Below are positions 17,862-26,205 of a stretch of DNA of 64,000 nt, in pieces. Position 1 is the stretch's first letter, and each line of letters begins with the position of its first letter. The DNA is from CAZUDI01 sp964618975 (lineage in GTDB: Bacteria; Desulfobacterota; Desulfomonilia; UBA1062): contig CAZUDI010000002.1 of assembly GCA_964618975.1 (NCBI GenBank), positions 62,001 through 126,000 on the forward strand. Direction: 5' to 3'. The notes under the pieces were generated by a model, which searched no databases, was not told where the DNA came from, and was given only the letters and a program-made list of their open reading frames with translations. Made by a program: the position numbers and the translations under genes.

Positions 17862-18428
17862 TCAGGACGGGGGCAGGATGCCCCCGAGGCAGGTGATAAG
17901 CGCCTCGGCATAGATGATATGCCCTTCTTCATTGGGGTAGCGCGCGTCGAACTGGAGCGGGTCTAAGATCGAGAGCACGTGCCTCTCCAGGTAGCGGGCC
18001 CAGTAGATATGCACGGGGACCATCTCGCAGTCGAGGTCGCGGCAAACCTCGTGAATGGCGCGGTAGTAAGTGTTGACGGCGTCCATCTCGTAGCGGTCGG
18101 GCAGGAGATGCGAGGTGAGCATGAAGATTTCGGGCGCGAAACGTGTCCGGGCGCGCCGGACGAGCTGAACGAGGTTCTCCTTGAATTCCGAGCGGTAGAC
18201 GGGATGAAAGGCATCATCGATCCCGAAATGCAGGACCAGGATCGCGGGAGAAACCGGCTCGATGTCCTCGTCGAAGGACCAGAGGGCGTCGAAGGTGGTC
18301 TGCCGGTATCCGGAACGGTTGATGACCTCCACACCCCGGCTGGCACAGAAGGCCTGCAGGTGGTCGACATATCCCGTGGTCACCCCGAATCCGGCGGCGA
18401 TACTGCCGCCGCGTATGAGTATCTTCAT
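17862..18428 (-). CDS. SGNH/GDSL-like hydrolase
   Basis: A 188-residue cytosolic protein with the block order of SGNH hydrolases: GGSIAAGFG at the N-terminus (nucleophile Ser in block I, with GDS changed to GGS), FGIDDAF where GxND is usual (block III), and D-x-x-x-x-N-E-E-G-H (DARYPNEEGH) near the C-terminus carrying the Asp-His pair. Block II Gly is in INRSGYRQTT. The Asn of the oxyanion hole is replaced by Asp, so activity may be altered. No signal peptide. Likely an esterase or deacetylase of unknown substrate. It is preceded by its own candidate promoter. Confidence 0.72.
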   Translation of the reverse strand: MKILIRGGSIAAGFGVTTGYVDHLQAFCASRGVEVINRSGYRQTTFDALWSFDEDIEPVSPAILVLHFGIDDAFHPVYRSEFKENLVQLVRRARTRFAPEIFMLTSHLLPDRYEMDAVNTYYRAIHEVCRDLDCEMVPVHIYWARYLERHVLSILDPLQFDARYPNEEGHIIYAEALITCLGGILPPS

Positions 18429-18467
18429 CTCGCGACTCCCTCTTCGTTGGTGTATGGATGTGCTCTT

Positions 18468-18496
18468 GGATTAACAGGGGCCTGGGTGCTTGTCAA
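18468..18496 (-). promoter_or_regulatory. Candidate promoter of the SGNH hydrolase gene
   Basis: Minus-strand TTGACA (18496-18491), 17-base spacer, TAATCC (18473-18468). The -35 is perfect; the -10 is poor. Confidence 0.35.
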
Positions 18497-18566
18497 CCGG
18501 GGCAGGACACGCCCCTCCGGCATCACGCCGCAGGAATGTCGCGTCTTGCCCCTGCACGGCGATGGA

Positions 18567-19799
18567 TCAGAAGCGCATATTCAAGCATGCCGCGGCCGTG
18601 CAGCCACGGTAGTCATAGTTGAGCGTGGGGTGATACCAGTTGCGCTCGTCGTCCAGGGTGAAGGCCTCGAGATCGAGGGAGCCCTCGATGGCGGGGGTGA
18701 AGCTGCGCGCCAGACTGAGGCCCAGGCTGCGCTTCTCCCGGCGACCGAAGTAGAAGTCCGAAGAGGGCGGATAGTCGTTTTCCTGGATGGACAGGCCGCC
18801 CACACGGAGGGTGAGCGTCGAGGCCCGGTCCAGGTAGTAGCGCCAGGCAACTTCCAAGCCCCACTCGTCGCCGTGGCTGTTGCTGGCCTCGCTGGCCAGC
18901 AGTGCATTCCCGCAGCGGAAGCGGCACCTGTCCCTGAGCATGCGGCTCAGCCTGCAATCCAGGTCCCAGGTGTCCTTAACCAAGGTCAGCGCGGCCCCCA
19001 TGAGTCGGAAATCGCCCTCTTCGTAGTAATCGAAACCGCATACCTGGTCCGTGCCGGGTCGGGCGAATTCGCTGAAAACCCGTCCCTGCCAGCCCGGGGA
19101 AAATGTATAGCCCGCCTCCAGGGTCAGGGTGAAGATATCCCCGGGATCGTAGTTCTTGACCGTATAGCTGTAGTCGTACTCCCCGCGCCACAGGTAACCG
19201 AGGCCCGCCCCCAGGACGAGATCGCCCCACTGCCGGGCCAACGTGATCACGGGGTTGACGTTGAAGCCTTCGCCGAAGGTGGTGATCTCGAAGAGGTCGG
19301 GTACGGTGATGAGGCCGAGCTCCCGCAGGCTCAGGTCGGTCTTTCCGGTGGGCACGTTCAGCCCCAGCCCGAGGAGGAGATCCACGGGCAGACGCTCCAG
19401 GATCTCCCACGTGAGGTTGACGCGCGTATCGACAAAACCGCTCAGGGTGCTGTCACCAGCGCGCGCCGGGTCCACCTGGGTGGAAACGTAGGCGCTGAGC
19501 ACCTCGAAGGACAGCTCACGCCAGGCGCTGCCCACACTAAACGGAACGGCGGTCTGAATGCCCCTGTCGTCCCACTCGTTCTGCCACCAGGTATGGCTCA
19601 CGGCGGTGGTGACCTCCACCTCCTGGGCGCCAGGCACCCCGACGCTGAAAAGCAGCACCACGATCCCCAGCGCCGCCACGGCGGTTGCCCGCCTGAAGGC
19701 CGTCACGGGCGAGGGCCCGTCTGCGACCGCTATCGTCACTTGCTTCACCCTTGCATCCTCGCTGGATCGAAGAACATCATGCCTCATACCCGCCCTCAT
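18567..19799 (-). CDS. Outer-membrane beta-barrel protein
   Basis: A 410-residue protein with a late signal sequence (hydrophobic VAALGIVVLLFSVGVPGAQ, about 40-59) and a mature part of alternating amphipathic strands ending in the aromatic C-terminus LNMRF expected for BAM-inserted barrels. Strand-turn repeats such as LLLGLGLNVPTGKTDLS and LVLGAGLGYLWRGEYDY are typical of meta-pathway/OMP phenol-type barrels. The start codon overlaps the previous stop as ATGA (19799-19796), so translation is coupled to the beta-helix lipoprotein gene. A later ATG or GTG nearer the signal sequence is possible, since the first ~35 residues are atypical. Last gene of a three-gene operon. Confidence 0.78.
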   Translation of the reverse strand: MRAGMRHDVLRSSEDARVKQVTIAVADGPSPVTAFRRATAVAALGIVVLLFSVGVPGAQEVEVTTAVSHTWWQNEWDDRGIQTAVPFSVGSAWRELSFEVLSAYVSTQVDPARAGDSTLSGFVDTRVNLTWEILERLPVDLLLGLGLNVPTGKTDLSLRELGLITVPDLFEITTFGEGFNVNPVITLARQWGDLVLGAGLGYLWRGEYDYSYTVKNYDPGDIFTLTLEAGYTFSPGWQGRVFSEFARPGTDQVCGFDYYEEGDFRLMGAALTLVKDTWDLDCRLSRMLRDRCRFRCGNALLASEASNSHGDEWGLEVAWRYYLDRASTLTLRVGGLSIQENDYPPSSDFYFGRREKRSLGLSLARSFTPAIEGSLDLEAFTLDDERNWYHPTLNYDYRGCTAAACLNMRF

Positions 19800-22201
19800 T
19801 GCACCCTGATCATGACCGTCTGCGCGTCATATCCCTGCCCGTCGCTGACGCTGAACCGCACGCTGCGGCAGCAGGGCCCGTCATCGGCCTGCCAGGTGAA
19901 AATCTGTGTGTCTTTGTTGAAGCTGGCACCCTCCGGATAGGGACAGTCGCCCCCGGGATCCTGCACCCCGAAAAACAGCGTGTCCCCCTCCGGGTCCCTG
20001 GCCGTGACATCGATCCTGAGGGTCCCACCCGGATGCACCACCCGCTCCCCGCCGAGGGGGTCGAGCCCCGGCGGACGGTTGACGTCCCCCACGCTGAGGC
20101 GCACGTCCTCGAAGTCCTCTCCCCCGTCCCCATCGCTCACGCTGCAGCACACGAAGTAGTTCCCGTCCGCGGCAGATTGCGCCCCGTTCCAGGTGAACAC
20201 CCCGTTCGCACCGAGGCTGGCCCCCTCCGGATAGGGGAGCACATCTGGATCCCGATATACCTCTCCGAGCGCAAAGGCGAACTCGTCACCCTCGGGGTCC
20301 GAGGCCATCAGATACATCTCGAAGGCAGCGCCACCAGCCATCTCACGCGTCCCAAGGGACTCCAGGCGCGGCGGACGGTTGACCCCGTCACCCACCACGA
20401 TCTCCACCTCGCGCCAGGCGCCCATCCGGGGCACACCATCGTCCGCGGCGCTGAAAAGCACCGTGTAGCTGCCCGGCGAGGTCTTGAGGTGCGTCTGCCA
20501 GGTGAAGACCCCCGTATCCGGGCTGAAGACCACCTCTCCCTGGTTAAGCGGCAAGTCGGCTGCGCTGCAGTGCACCTCGTCGCCATCGGGGTCCTGCACC
20601 TCCAGCGTGAGGCGCAGTTCGTCACCCGGATTCACGCTCACGCAGTCCCCCACGACCAGGCTGTAGGCATCGCTCAGGGACAGCTGCGGAGGACGGTTGT
20701 CGTAGCGCCCCTCGTAGGCCCCCAGGTCATAGCCCGGGCCAGCGGGTCGCGCACGGCCTTCGATGTCCTGTGACGGGGCACCTTCGGAGCGGCCCGCATC
20801 GAGGCAGGGCGACCAGGCCTGCAGGCGCAGATCACCGAAGGCGGGCTTCACATAGGCCGGGGGCGCACAGATGTTGTCCTGCCCCTCAAAGCCTCCCATC
20901 ACATCGCAGGCGGTGACGACCACATCCGCCTTGTCTCCGACAGAGATCTCGGGGTCTTGACTACCTCCCCTGTCCCCCCAAAGGATGCTGTTGGTGATGC
21001 TGGCGTGCCCCGCGAGCACCCCCACGGCCCCGCCCCCGCAGGCGGCGTTGCCGTAGAAGCTGGTGTTCACGATATCCAGGCGGCCCTCGCGTAGCAGAAC
21101 CCCCCCGCCGGTGCCTTCTCCGGCGGTGTTGTCCGGGATGACACAGTTAATCAGGGACAGCGCCGAACTGTCCCCGGCCACCCCGCCGCCGCCAGCGGCC
21201 TTGTTGCCGACGATCACACAGTTGGTCAGGGAGAGGGTGGCATACCGGCCGGCCACCCCGCCGCCCTCTTCGGCCGAGTTCCCGGTGAGGGTGCAGTTCT
21301 CGAGGAGCACTTCTATGGGTTGCGGCGGCGTGCCTTCGCAGGCGACCCCGCCGCCCGTGCCCCCGGAGAAGGTGCCGTTTTTGACAGTGAGCCCATCGAG
21401 CATGGCATCACAGAGCACCAGGAAGCAGCGCCTGGCATCGTTACCATCGAAGGTGGTGGTGTTGGCGTGCCAGTCGCGCTCTTCGCGCGCGGTCTCCGTA
21501 CCTGAGAATCCGCCCAGGATGGTCACGCGCTGTCTGACCACGATGGTCTCCGCCACAGGGTAGGTACCGGCCTTGACCCAGATCTCGTCGTCCTCCTGGG
21601 CCCTATCGATAGCCGCCTGGAGGCCGGAGAGGGCCTCGTTCCAGCTCCGGCCGGAGTTCTGCGGCGCGCCGCCCTCCGGGTCCACATACACGATCGGATC
21701 AATCTCCTCCACCGCGGCGACCGTGATGGTCCCGACGTCCGTGGTCAGGCCCGGCAAAATCGTAATGCCACTCTTGCTCCCCTGCAGGCGTACACCGCCT
21801 TCCTGGTCAAAGAGCTGCACCACCACGCGCCGGTTAATCCCGACGCTCACCCCGGAGATGGTTCCCTGGCCACTGGAACATTCCCACGGTCCACCCTGCG
21901 CCAGCAGGGACTCGCCGTCGTCGGAGAGCACCTGGGCCTCAACGAACGCGATACCATACTCGACGCAGTCGATGGACGCGGCCCGGGCGCTCAGCCCCTC
22001 ACCATCTCCCCCGGACTGCGCAGTCACCAGGGAGAAGGCCACATTCCCTACAGGCAGGCTGCCGGTCTCACCCTCGCCCCGGCTGCAGGCCGCTATCAAC
22101 AGCAGGCACAGACATATTAGCATGAGGCCCCGAGATCGAATTCCACGCCCTCCCGAGCCGGCTATGTGCATGATCTTCATGGTTATTCTCATGGTTATCA
22201 T
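19796..22201 (-). CDS. Large lipoprotein: parallel beta-helix plus three cadherin/Ig-like domains
   Basis: An 801-residue lipoprotein with lipobox IAAC (about residue 38) and three parts. About 170-480 is a right-handed beta-helix of the pectate-lyase/polymorphic outer-membrane type, shown by VYVDPEGG, WNEALSGLQAAIDRA, and rungs such as NCTLTGNSAEEGGGV and NCVIVGNKAAGGGGV. About 500-800 holds three repeated Ig/cadherin-like domains, each opening with NRPP and carrying a D-P-x-G-D-E/T motif likely to bind calcium. The role is probably a surface adhesin or polysaccharide-binding display protein. The start is ambiguous among 22201, 22192, 22183 and 22171. It begins 15 bases after the CsgG-like gene stop. 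Confidence 0.82.
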   Translation of the reverse strand: MITMRITMKIMHIAGSGGRGIRSRGLMLICLCLLLIAACSRGEGETGSLPVGNVAFSLVTAQSGGDGEGLSARAASIDCVEYGIAFVEAQVLSDDGESLLAQGGPWECSSGQGTISGVSVGINRRVVVQLFDQEGGVRLQGSKSGITILPGLTTDVGTITVAAVEEIDPIVYVDPEGGAPQNSGRSWNEALSGLQAAIDRAQEDDEIWVKAGTYPVAETIVVRQRVTILGGFSGTETAREERDWHANTTTFDGNDARRCFLVLCDAMLDGLTVKNGTFSGGTGGGVACEGTPPQPIEVLLENCTLTGNSAEEGGGVAGRYATLSLTNCVIVGNKAAGGGGVAGDSSALSLINCVIPDNTAGEGTGGGVLLREGRLDIVNTSFYGNAACGGGAVGVLAGHASITNSILWGDRGGSQDPEISVGDKADVVVTACDVMGGFEGQDNICAPPAYVKPAFGDLRLQAWSPCLDAGRSEGAPSQDIEGRARPAGPGYDLGAYEGRYDNRPPQLSLSDAYSLVVGDCVSVNPGDELRLTLEVQDPDGDEVHCSAADLPLNQGEVVFSPDTGVFTWQTHLKTSPGSYTVLFSAADDGVPRMGAWREVEIVVGDGVNRPPRLESLGTREMAGGAAFEMYLMASDPEGDEFAFALGEVYRDPDVLPYPEGASLGANGVFTWNGAQSAADGNYFVCCSVSDGDGGEDFEDVRLSVGDVNRPPGLDPLGGERVVHPGGTLRIDVTARDPEGDTLFFGVQDPGGDCPYPEGASFNKDTQIFTWQADDGPCCRSVRFSVSDGQGYDAQTVMIRVQ

Positions 22202-22216
22202 CCCCCCAGGCCTTTC

Positions 22217-23146
22217 CTACCAGCGCACCGTCACCGAACCGCTCGTCACATCGATCTCCTCGATCAGACGGGGGTCGCGCGCGCGCCGGAGGGAATCGTC
22301 CAGGCGCAGTCCGAGCGTATAGGCGGTCCTGCGATGCAGCGACACGAGCAGGGAGCGGCTGCTCAATCCTTCAGGCACGAGTTCGAGGCGCGTGAGCTCC
22401 TCCAGGCCTTCACGGGCCGCGCCGAGCTCTGGGTCGCGTTGGATGGCGCGTCGGTAGCAGGCCGCAGCGCGCCGGTATTCCCCCCGATCGCTCAGGTCGA
22501 TGGCCTCAAACAGGCTGAAGAGGGCCTCGGTATCGGTGGTCAGCGGCCGCGATAGCTGCCGGCGCTCATCGGGGCTCAATTCGATCCGAAGCAGGGCCAC
22601 GAGCTCGAACAGGAGTCCCTTTTCCAGTTGAAAAACCTCTTCCAGCCGTCCCTCCTGGGCCGGTCGTCCCAGGATCTGGCCCGGGGGGACATCCAGCAGA
22701 GTGGAGGTGAGGCTGAGTCCCTGGCTGCTTCCGGCAAGGATGTCGCCGCCCACGAGATAGCGAGCCCCCAGGAGACGGCCCACCTTCGGAGCGCTGACCG
22801 GCTCCACCAGGCCGGAGGTTCCGAATTTCATCTCCTCCAGCAGGGCCTGCAGGCGCACCCGCTCTACGAGTCGGATATCTTCCACCTGGCTCAGGTCGGT
22901 CATGAGCATGAAGGTGATCCCCTTCTGCAGCAGGTCCCACTGGTCGTTGCCCGAACGGTTTTGGAAATATAGAACCGCCACGGTATCCTCAGCGCCACGG
23001 GCCTCGAGACCCGCCTCACGACCGGCGGCCTCTTTCGCCCAGACACGCAGCTCTTCGGTCACCACCTGGCCGGCCTGCACCACCGCGGGCAACATGCCTG
23101 CCAAAAACACGATCGCCATAAGGATTATGCGCCGTCTTTCTCTCAT
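22217..23146 (-). CDS. CsgG-like exported protein with TPR-like tail
   Basis: A 309-residue protein with a signal peptide cut near VQA (about 25). About 55-175 is a CsgG-type domain (VAVLYFQNRSG, then VERVRLQALLEEMKFGTS and VGRLLGARYLVGG) that shares its signature with the proteins at 1613 and 3576. The C-terminal half (about 195-260) looks like one or two TPR-type helical pairs (YRRAAACYRRAIQRDPEL). There is no lipobox. First gene of the operon 23146-18567, with the AT-rich promoter at 23381-23409 upstream. It may assemble or export the beta-helix lipoprotein that follows; this is inference from order. Confidence 0.8.
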   Translation of the reverse strand: MRERRRIILMAIVFLAGMLPAVVQAGQVVTEELRVWAKEAAGREAGLEARGAEDTVAVLYFQNRSGNDQWDLLQKGITFMLMTDLSQVEDIRLVERVRLQALLEEMKFGTSGLVEPVSAPKVGRLLGARYLVGGDILAGSSQGLSLTSTLLDVPPGQILGRPAQEGRLEEVFQLEKGLLFELVALLRIELSPDERRQLSRPLTTDTEALFSLFEAIDLSDRGEYRRAAACYRRAIQRDPELGAAREGLEELTRLELVPEGLSSRSLLVSLHRRTAYTLGLRLDDSLRRARDPRLIEEIDVTSGSVTVRW

Positions 23147-23291
23147 CGTCCAACCCCTGCATCACGTTCTGCTATGCAATCGCCCGCCGGATATGTCCCA
23201 GATCACGCCCTTGAAGTCTTCCGCCCGCAAACGGCCTCTCTGAAAATTATCCCTGATATCTCAAAGGCATGCGCCCCAGGGCGGACCCATA

Positions 23292-23332
23292 TCACCCTCT
23301 CATCAGCCAGCGGCGGGAAATGCGACCCCAGC
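23292..23332 (+). repeat. Right-hand fragment of the dispersed repeat
   Basis: CAGCGGCGGGAAATGCGACCC matches the right end of copies at 6775 and 43351; the left end is absent. Confidence 0.4.
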
Positions 23333-23380
23333 AATAAAATTTATAATAATTTCATACCATAAAACACATCTATTATAAAG

Positions 23381-23409
23381 AAAATAATAACGTTAAGGGC
23401 CCTTGTCAA
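23381..23409 (-). promoter_or_regulatory. Promoter of the CsgG/beta-helix/barrel operon
   Basis: Minus-strand TTGACA (23409-23404), 17-base spacer, TATTTT (23386-23381), in an AT-rich block. This predicts a leader of about 225 nt before the start at 23146. Confidence 0.55.
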
Positions 23410-23578
23410 TGCCCCGCATGTCGATTAAAGCTTGATATCATTCAGCTATCCCATGCACACAACCGGGCACATCCCTTCCGATAAGGTCCACCACAGGTGC
23501 CCCCGATGTGCGGACGCGGACACATAGACGCATTCCGCCCTTGAACCCGCAGGTGCATGTGCGCTAAATGAATCAGCC

Positions 23579-25057
23579 ATGGGACAGACACACATCTACC
23601 TTGACCATGCCGCTACTACCCCCCTGCACCCCGAGGTGCTGGGGATAATGCTGCCGTACTTCGGGTACCACTACGGCAACCCTAATTCCGCCTACAGTCT
23701 GGCCGACCGCTCCCGGCGCGCCGTGGAGCACGCCCGCGCCCAAGTGGCCGCCCTAACCAACGCCCATGCGGGCGAAATCGTCTTCACCGCCGGCGGCACC
23801 GAGGCCAACAACCTCGCCATCCAGGGCAGCGCCCGGGCCCTTAAGGCCCGCGGACGGCACATCATCACCTCGGCCATCGAGCACCACTCGGTGCTCAAGG
23901 CCTGTACCGCCCTCGAAGATCAGGGATTCCGCGTCAGCTATCTGGGGGTGGACCACCACGGCCGGGTGGATCCCCAGGCCGTGCGGCAGGCCCTGTGCCC
24001 TGACACGATCCTGATCAGTATTATGCACGTCAACAACGAAACCGGGGTCATGCAGCCGGTGCCGGAAATCAGCTCCCTGGCCCGCGCCCACGGCGCCGTG
24101 TTCCATACGGATGCCTCCCAGAGTGCGGGCAAGATCCCCCTGGACGTGCACGACCTGGGCGCCGATCTCGTGAGTCTTACCTCGCACAAGCTCTACGGCC
24201 CCAAGGGTTGCGGCGCCCTGTACGTGCGCCAAGGCACCGAACTGCTCCCCCTCATGCAGGGCGGGGATCAGGAGCACGGCCTCAGACCCGGAACCGAAAA
24301 CGTGCCCGGCATCGTGGGATTCGGCATGGCCTGCGAGGTGGCCGGGCGCGACCTCGCGCACAACCTCGCGCACATCCGCAACTTGTGCGAACTCCTCGAA
24401 GGGCTCCTGCGCGCCAGGGTGCCGGGCCTCAGCGTCAATGCCCCTCCGGAAAAGGGCATCCCCCATATCTTGAGCGTGGCAATCGAAGGCCTCGAGGGCG
24501 CTTCCCTCGTGGCGGCGCTCGACGCCCGCAACATCTATACCTCTTCCGGCGCGGCCTGCACCACCTATCGCATCGAGCCCTCGCACGTACTCAGCGCCAT
24601 GAACCTGGGCGCGGAGCGCTCCTACGGCACCGTGCGCATCAGCCTGGGCTGGGAAAACACGCCCAGGCAGATGCGCCGCGTGGCTGACGCCGTGCGCGAG
24701 GCAGCCTCTCGCCTGCGGGCCCTCGCAAAGGCCAACCCCCTCGAGATCGGCGCCATCACCTTCGACTCGGTCACGGCGGTACGGCAGGCCCGCAAGGTGC
24801 TCCTTGGCACCCCCTACCCCTTCGCCCTGGGGGCCACGCCACTGCACCTGCGGCAGAGCGCCGGCAGCCAGGTGAGCGTACTGCACGCCGTTGAAGATCA
24901 ATCCGCACTCACCGCGCTTCTGGGGCAGGCGGGCATCGCCATCGCCGGCTCCCACCGCATCCGCGGCGTGCACGCCCCGGCACGGGGCCTGCAGCTCAAG
25001 GAGAAGGAGCGCGCCTTCTGGGACAAGGTCGTGCGCGTCAAGAAGGAACACAGCTGA
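23579..25057 (+). CDS. Cysteine desulfurase with DUF3343-like C-terminal extension
   Basis: A 492-residue PLP enzyme of the NifS/IscS class that removes sulfur (or selenium from selenocysteine) to form a persulfide. The N-terminal motif YLDHAATTP, the PLP lysine in SLTSHKLYGPKG and the cysteine loop SSGAACTT are present. IscS proteins are about 385-405 residues; here ~100 extra residues follow. The extension (AITFDSVTAVRQARKVLLG, ATPLHLRQSAGSQVSV) resembles DUF3343, a putative Se/S carrier domain, but the usual Cys-Gly is Ala-Gly. The domain call is by eye. No isc/suf scaffold gene is nearby, so a selenium or single-purpose sulfur role is possible. Confidence 0.88.
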   Translation: MGQTHIYLDHAATTPLHPEVLGIMLPYFGYHYGNPNSAYSLADRSRRAVEHARAQVAALTNAHAGEIVFTAGGTEANNLAIQGSARALKARGRHIITSAIEHHSVLKACTALEDQGFRVSYLGVDHHGRVDPQAVRQALCPDTILISIMHVNNETGVMQPVPEISSLARAHGAVFHTDASQSAGKIPLDVHDLGADLVSLTSHKLYGPKGCGALYVRQGTELLPLMQGGDQEHGLRPGTENVPGIVGFGMACEVAGRDLAHNLAHIRNLCELLEGLLRARVPGLSVNAPPEKGIPHILSVAIEGLEGASLVAALDARNIYTSSGAACTTYRIEPSHVLSAMNLGAERSYGTVRISLGWENTPRQMRRVADAVREAASRLRALAKANPLEIGAITFDSVTAVRQARKVLLGTPYPFALGATPLHLRQSAGSQVSVLHAVEDQSALTALLGQAGIAIAGSHRIRGVHAPARGLQLKEKERAFWDKVVRVKKEHS

Positions 25058-25206
25058 GGGACCCTCCCCCGTTTTAATCGTTATGGCTCGAACAACCCGC
25101 CACTGGCGGCGCTGAAGGGGTGCCAGGGTATGCCCAGGGTTTCAGGCGCACATTCTTCTGGCTTTCAGGGTCCACACCGGCCTTGCCCGCCTGTCCGGGC
25201 CGACAC

Positions 25207-26115
25207 TCAGGGCAGATAGCGGCGATAGAGCTTGGAGAGGGCTGGCAGCGTGTTCCAGGGCAACTCGGAGAGGATCAGGATCAGCGCCACACGCGAGTTG
25301 AAGAACCCCATGGCAATCACGACGCCGAGCACGTTGTTCATGGCCATCTTCGAGATCGACAGGGCGATCCTCTCCTCCTGCGGCAACCAGAAGGCCGTGA
25401 AGTATCCGGCCAGTTGCAGCAGGGCAAAGAGTGCGAAGAGTATGGCGATAGTGAAGGCCATCTCGCTCAGGTGCGTGCGGATATAGGGCGCCTCCCTGGC
25501 GATCACCGCCATGGCGATGAGCATAATCAGCGCCACCATGAGAGGCCCGAAGAGGCCCCGGCCTCTCTCGACCAGGACAGGGCTCAGGCGCCTGAGCCCC
25601 TGGGCCAGACCCAAGGGGATCACGATGAAAAGCAGCAGCTGGAAAAAGAGATCGAGATACCGGAGTCCGACCGTGGCCCCAAACAGACCGTAGAGAATGA
25701 GCGGGATGCTCACAGGGGTGATGAGGGTGCTGAGCACCGTCATCATCAGCGCCAGCGAGGTGCGGCCCCTGATGATCTCGGTCAGCGCCGGGGCCGCGGT
25801 CCCGCTGGGAAGCGCGGCCAGGAGCACCAGGCCGATCCTGAGGTCTAATTCCATACCCCGCGTGAGCACGAAGCAGACCAGCGGTATGATCACCAGGTTG
25901 ACGATCAGGACGTAGAGGAGTAGCCCGGGTCTCCTGGCCTGTACGGCGAGATCGGTTATGTCGATCCTCAGAAAGGTGATGCAGAGCACTGCCATGAGCA
26001 GGGGAATGAGGTAGTCCGTCAGGGGACGCAGGGTGGCGGGAATAAGAAATCCCAGGGCCATGCCGAGCAGCAAAAATACCCAGAAGTGCTCCTCAATGAA
26101 CTCACTCACCCGCAT
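25207..26115 (-). CDS. BASS family sodium-dependent transporter
   Basis: A 302-residue inner-membrane protein with about nine to ten hydrophobic segments, of the bile acid:sodium symporter/ACR3 superfamily. Family-like points are LPSGTAAPALTEIIRG in the middle and SISKMAMNNVLGVVIAMG near the end, matching the crossover region. BASS proteins import organic anions with sodium; the bacterial substrate is rarely known. GGGAGAG precedes the start on the minus strand. Monocistronic, between the cysteine desulfurase and an RNA methyltransferase. Confidence 0.85.
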   Translation of the reverse strand: MRVSEFIEEHFWVFLLLGMALGFLIPATLRPLTDYLIPLLMAVLCITFLRIDITDLAVQARRPGLLLYVLIVNLVIIPLVCFVLTRGMELDLRIGLVLLAALPSGTAAPALTEIIRGRTSLALMMTVLSTLITPVSIPLILYGLFGATVGLRYLDLFFQLLLFIVIPLGLAQGLRRLSPVLVERGRGLFGPLMVALIMLIAMAVIAREAPYIRTHLSEMAFTIAILFALFALLQLAGYFTAFWLPQEERIALSISKMAMNNVLGVVIAMGFFNSRVALILILSELPWNTLPALSKLYRRYLP

Positions 26116-26205
26116 AGAGCTCTCCCATAGCCCTAAATATCCTGCCGATCAAGCCCCATGTCCGCACTTTACATGCTCGCACGCATGGGGTAAGAGGTCG
26201 CTCAC

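Larger units (their letters stand above)
23147..23578. other. AT-rich divergent intergenic region
   Basis: No gene. It contains a partial repeat end at 23292-23332 and a strongly AT-rich block at 23330-23395 with a good minus-strand promoter. No clear promoter was found for the cysteine desulfurase on the plus strand. Confidence 0.55.
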
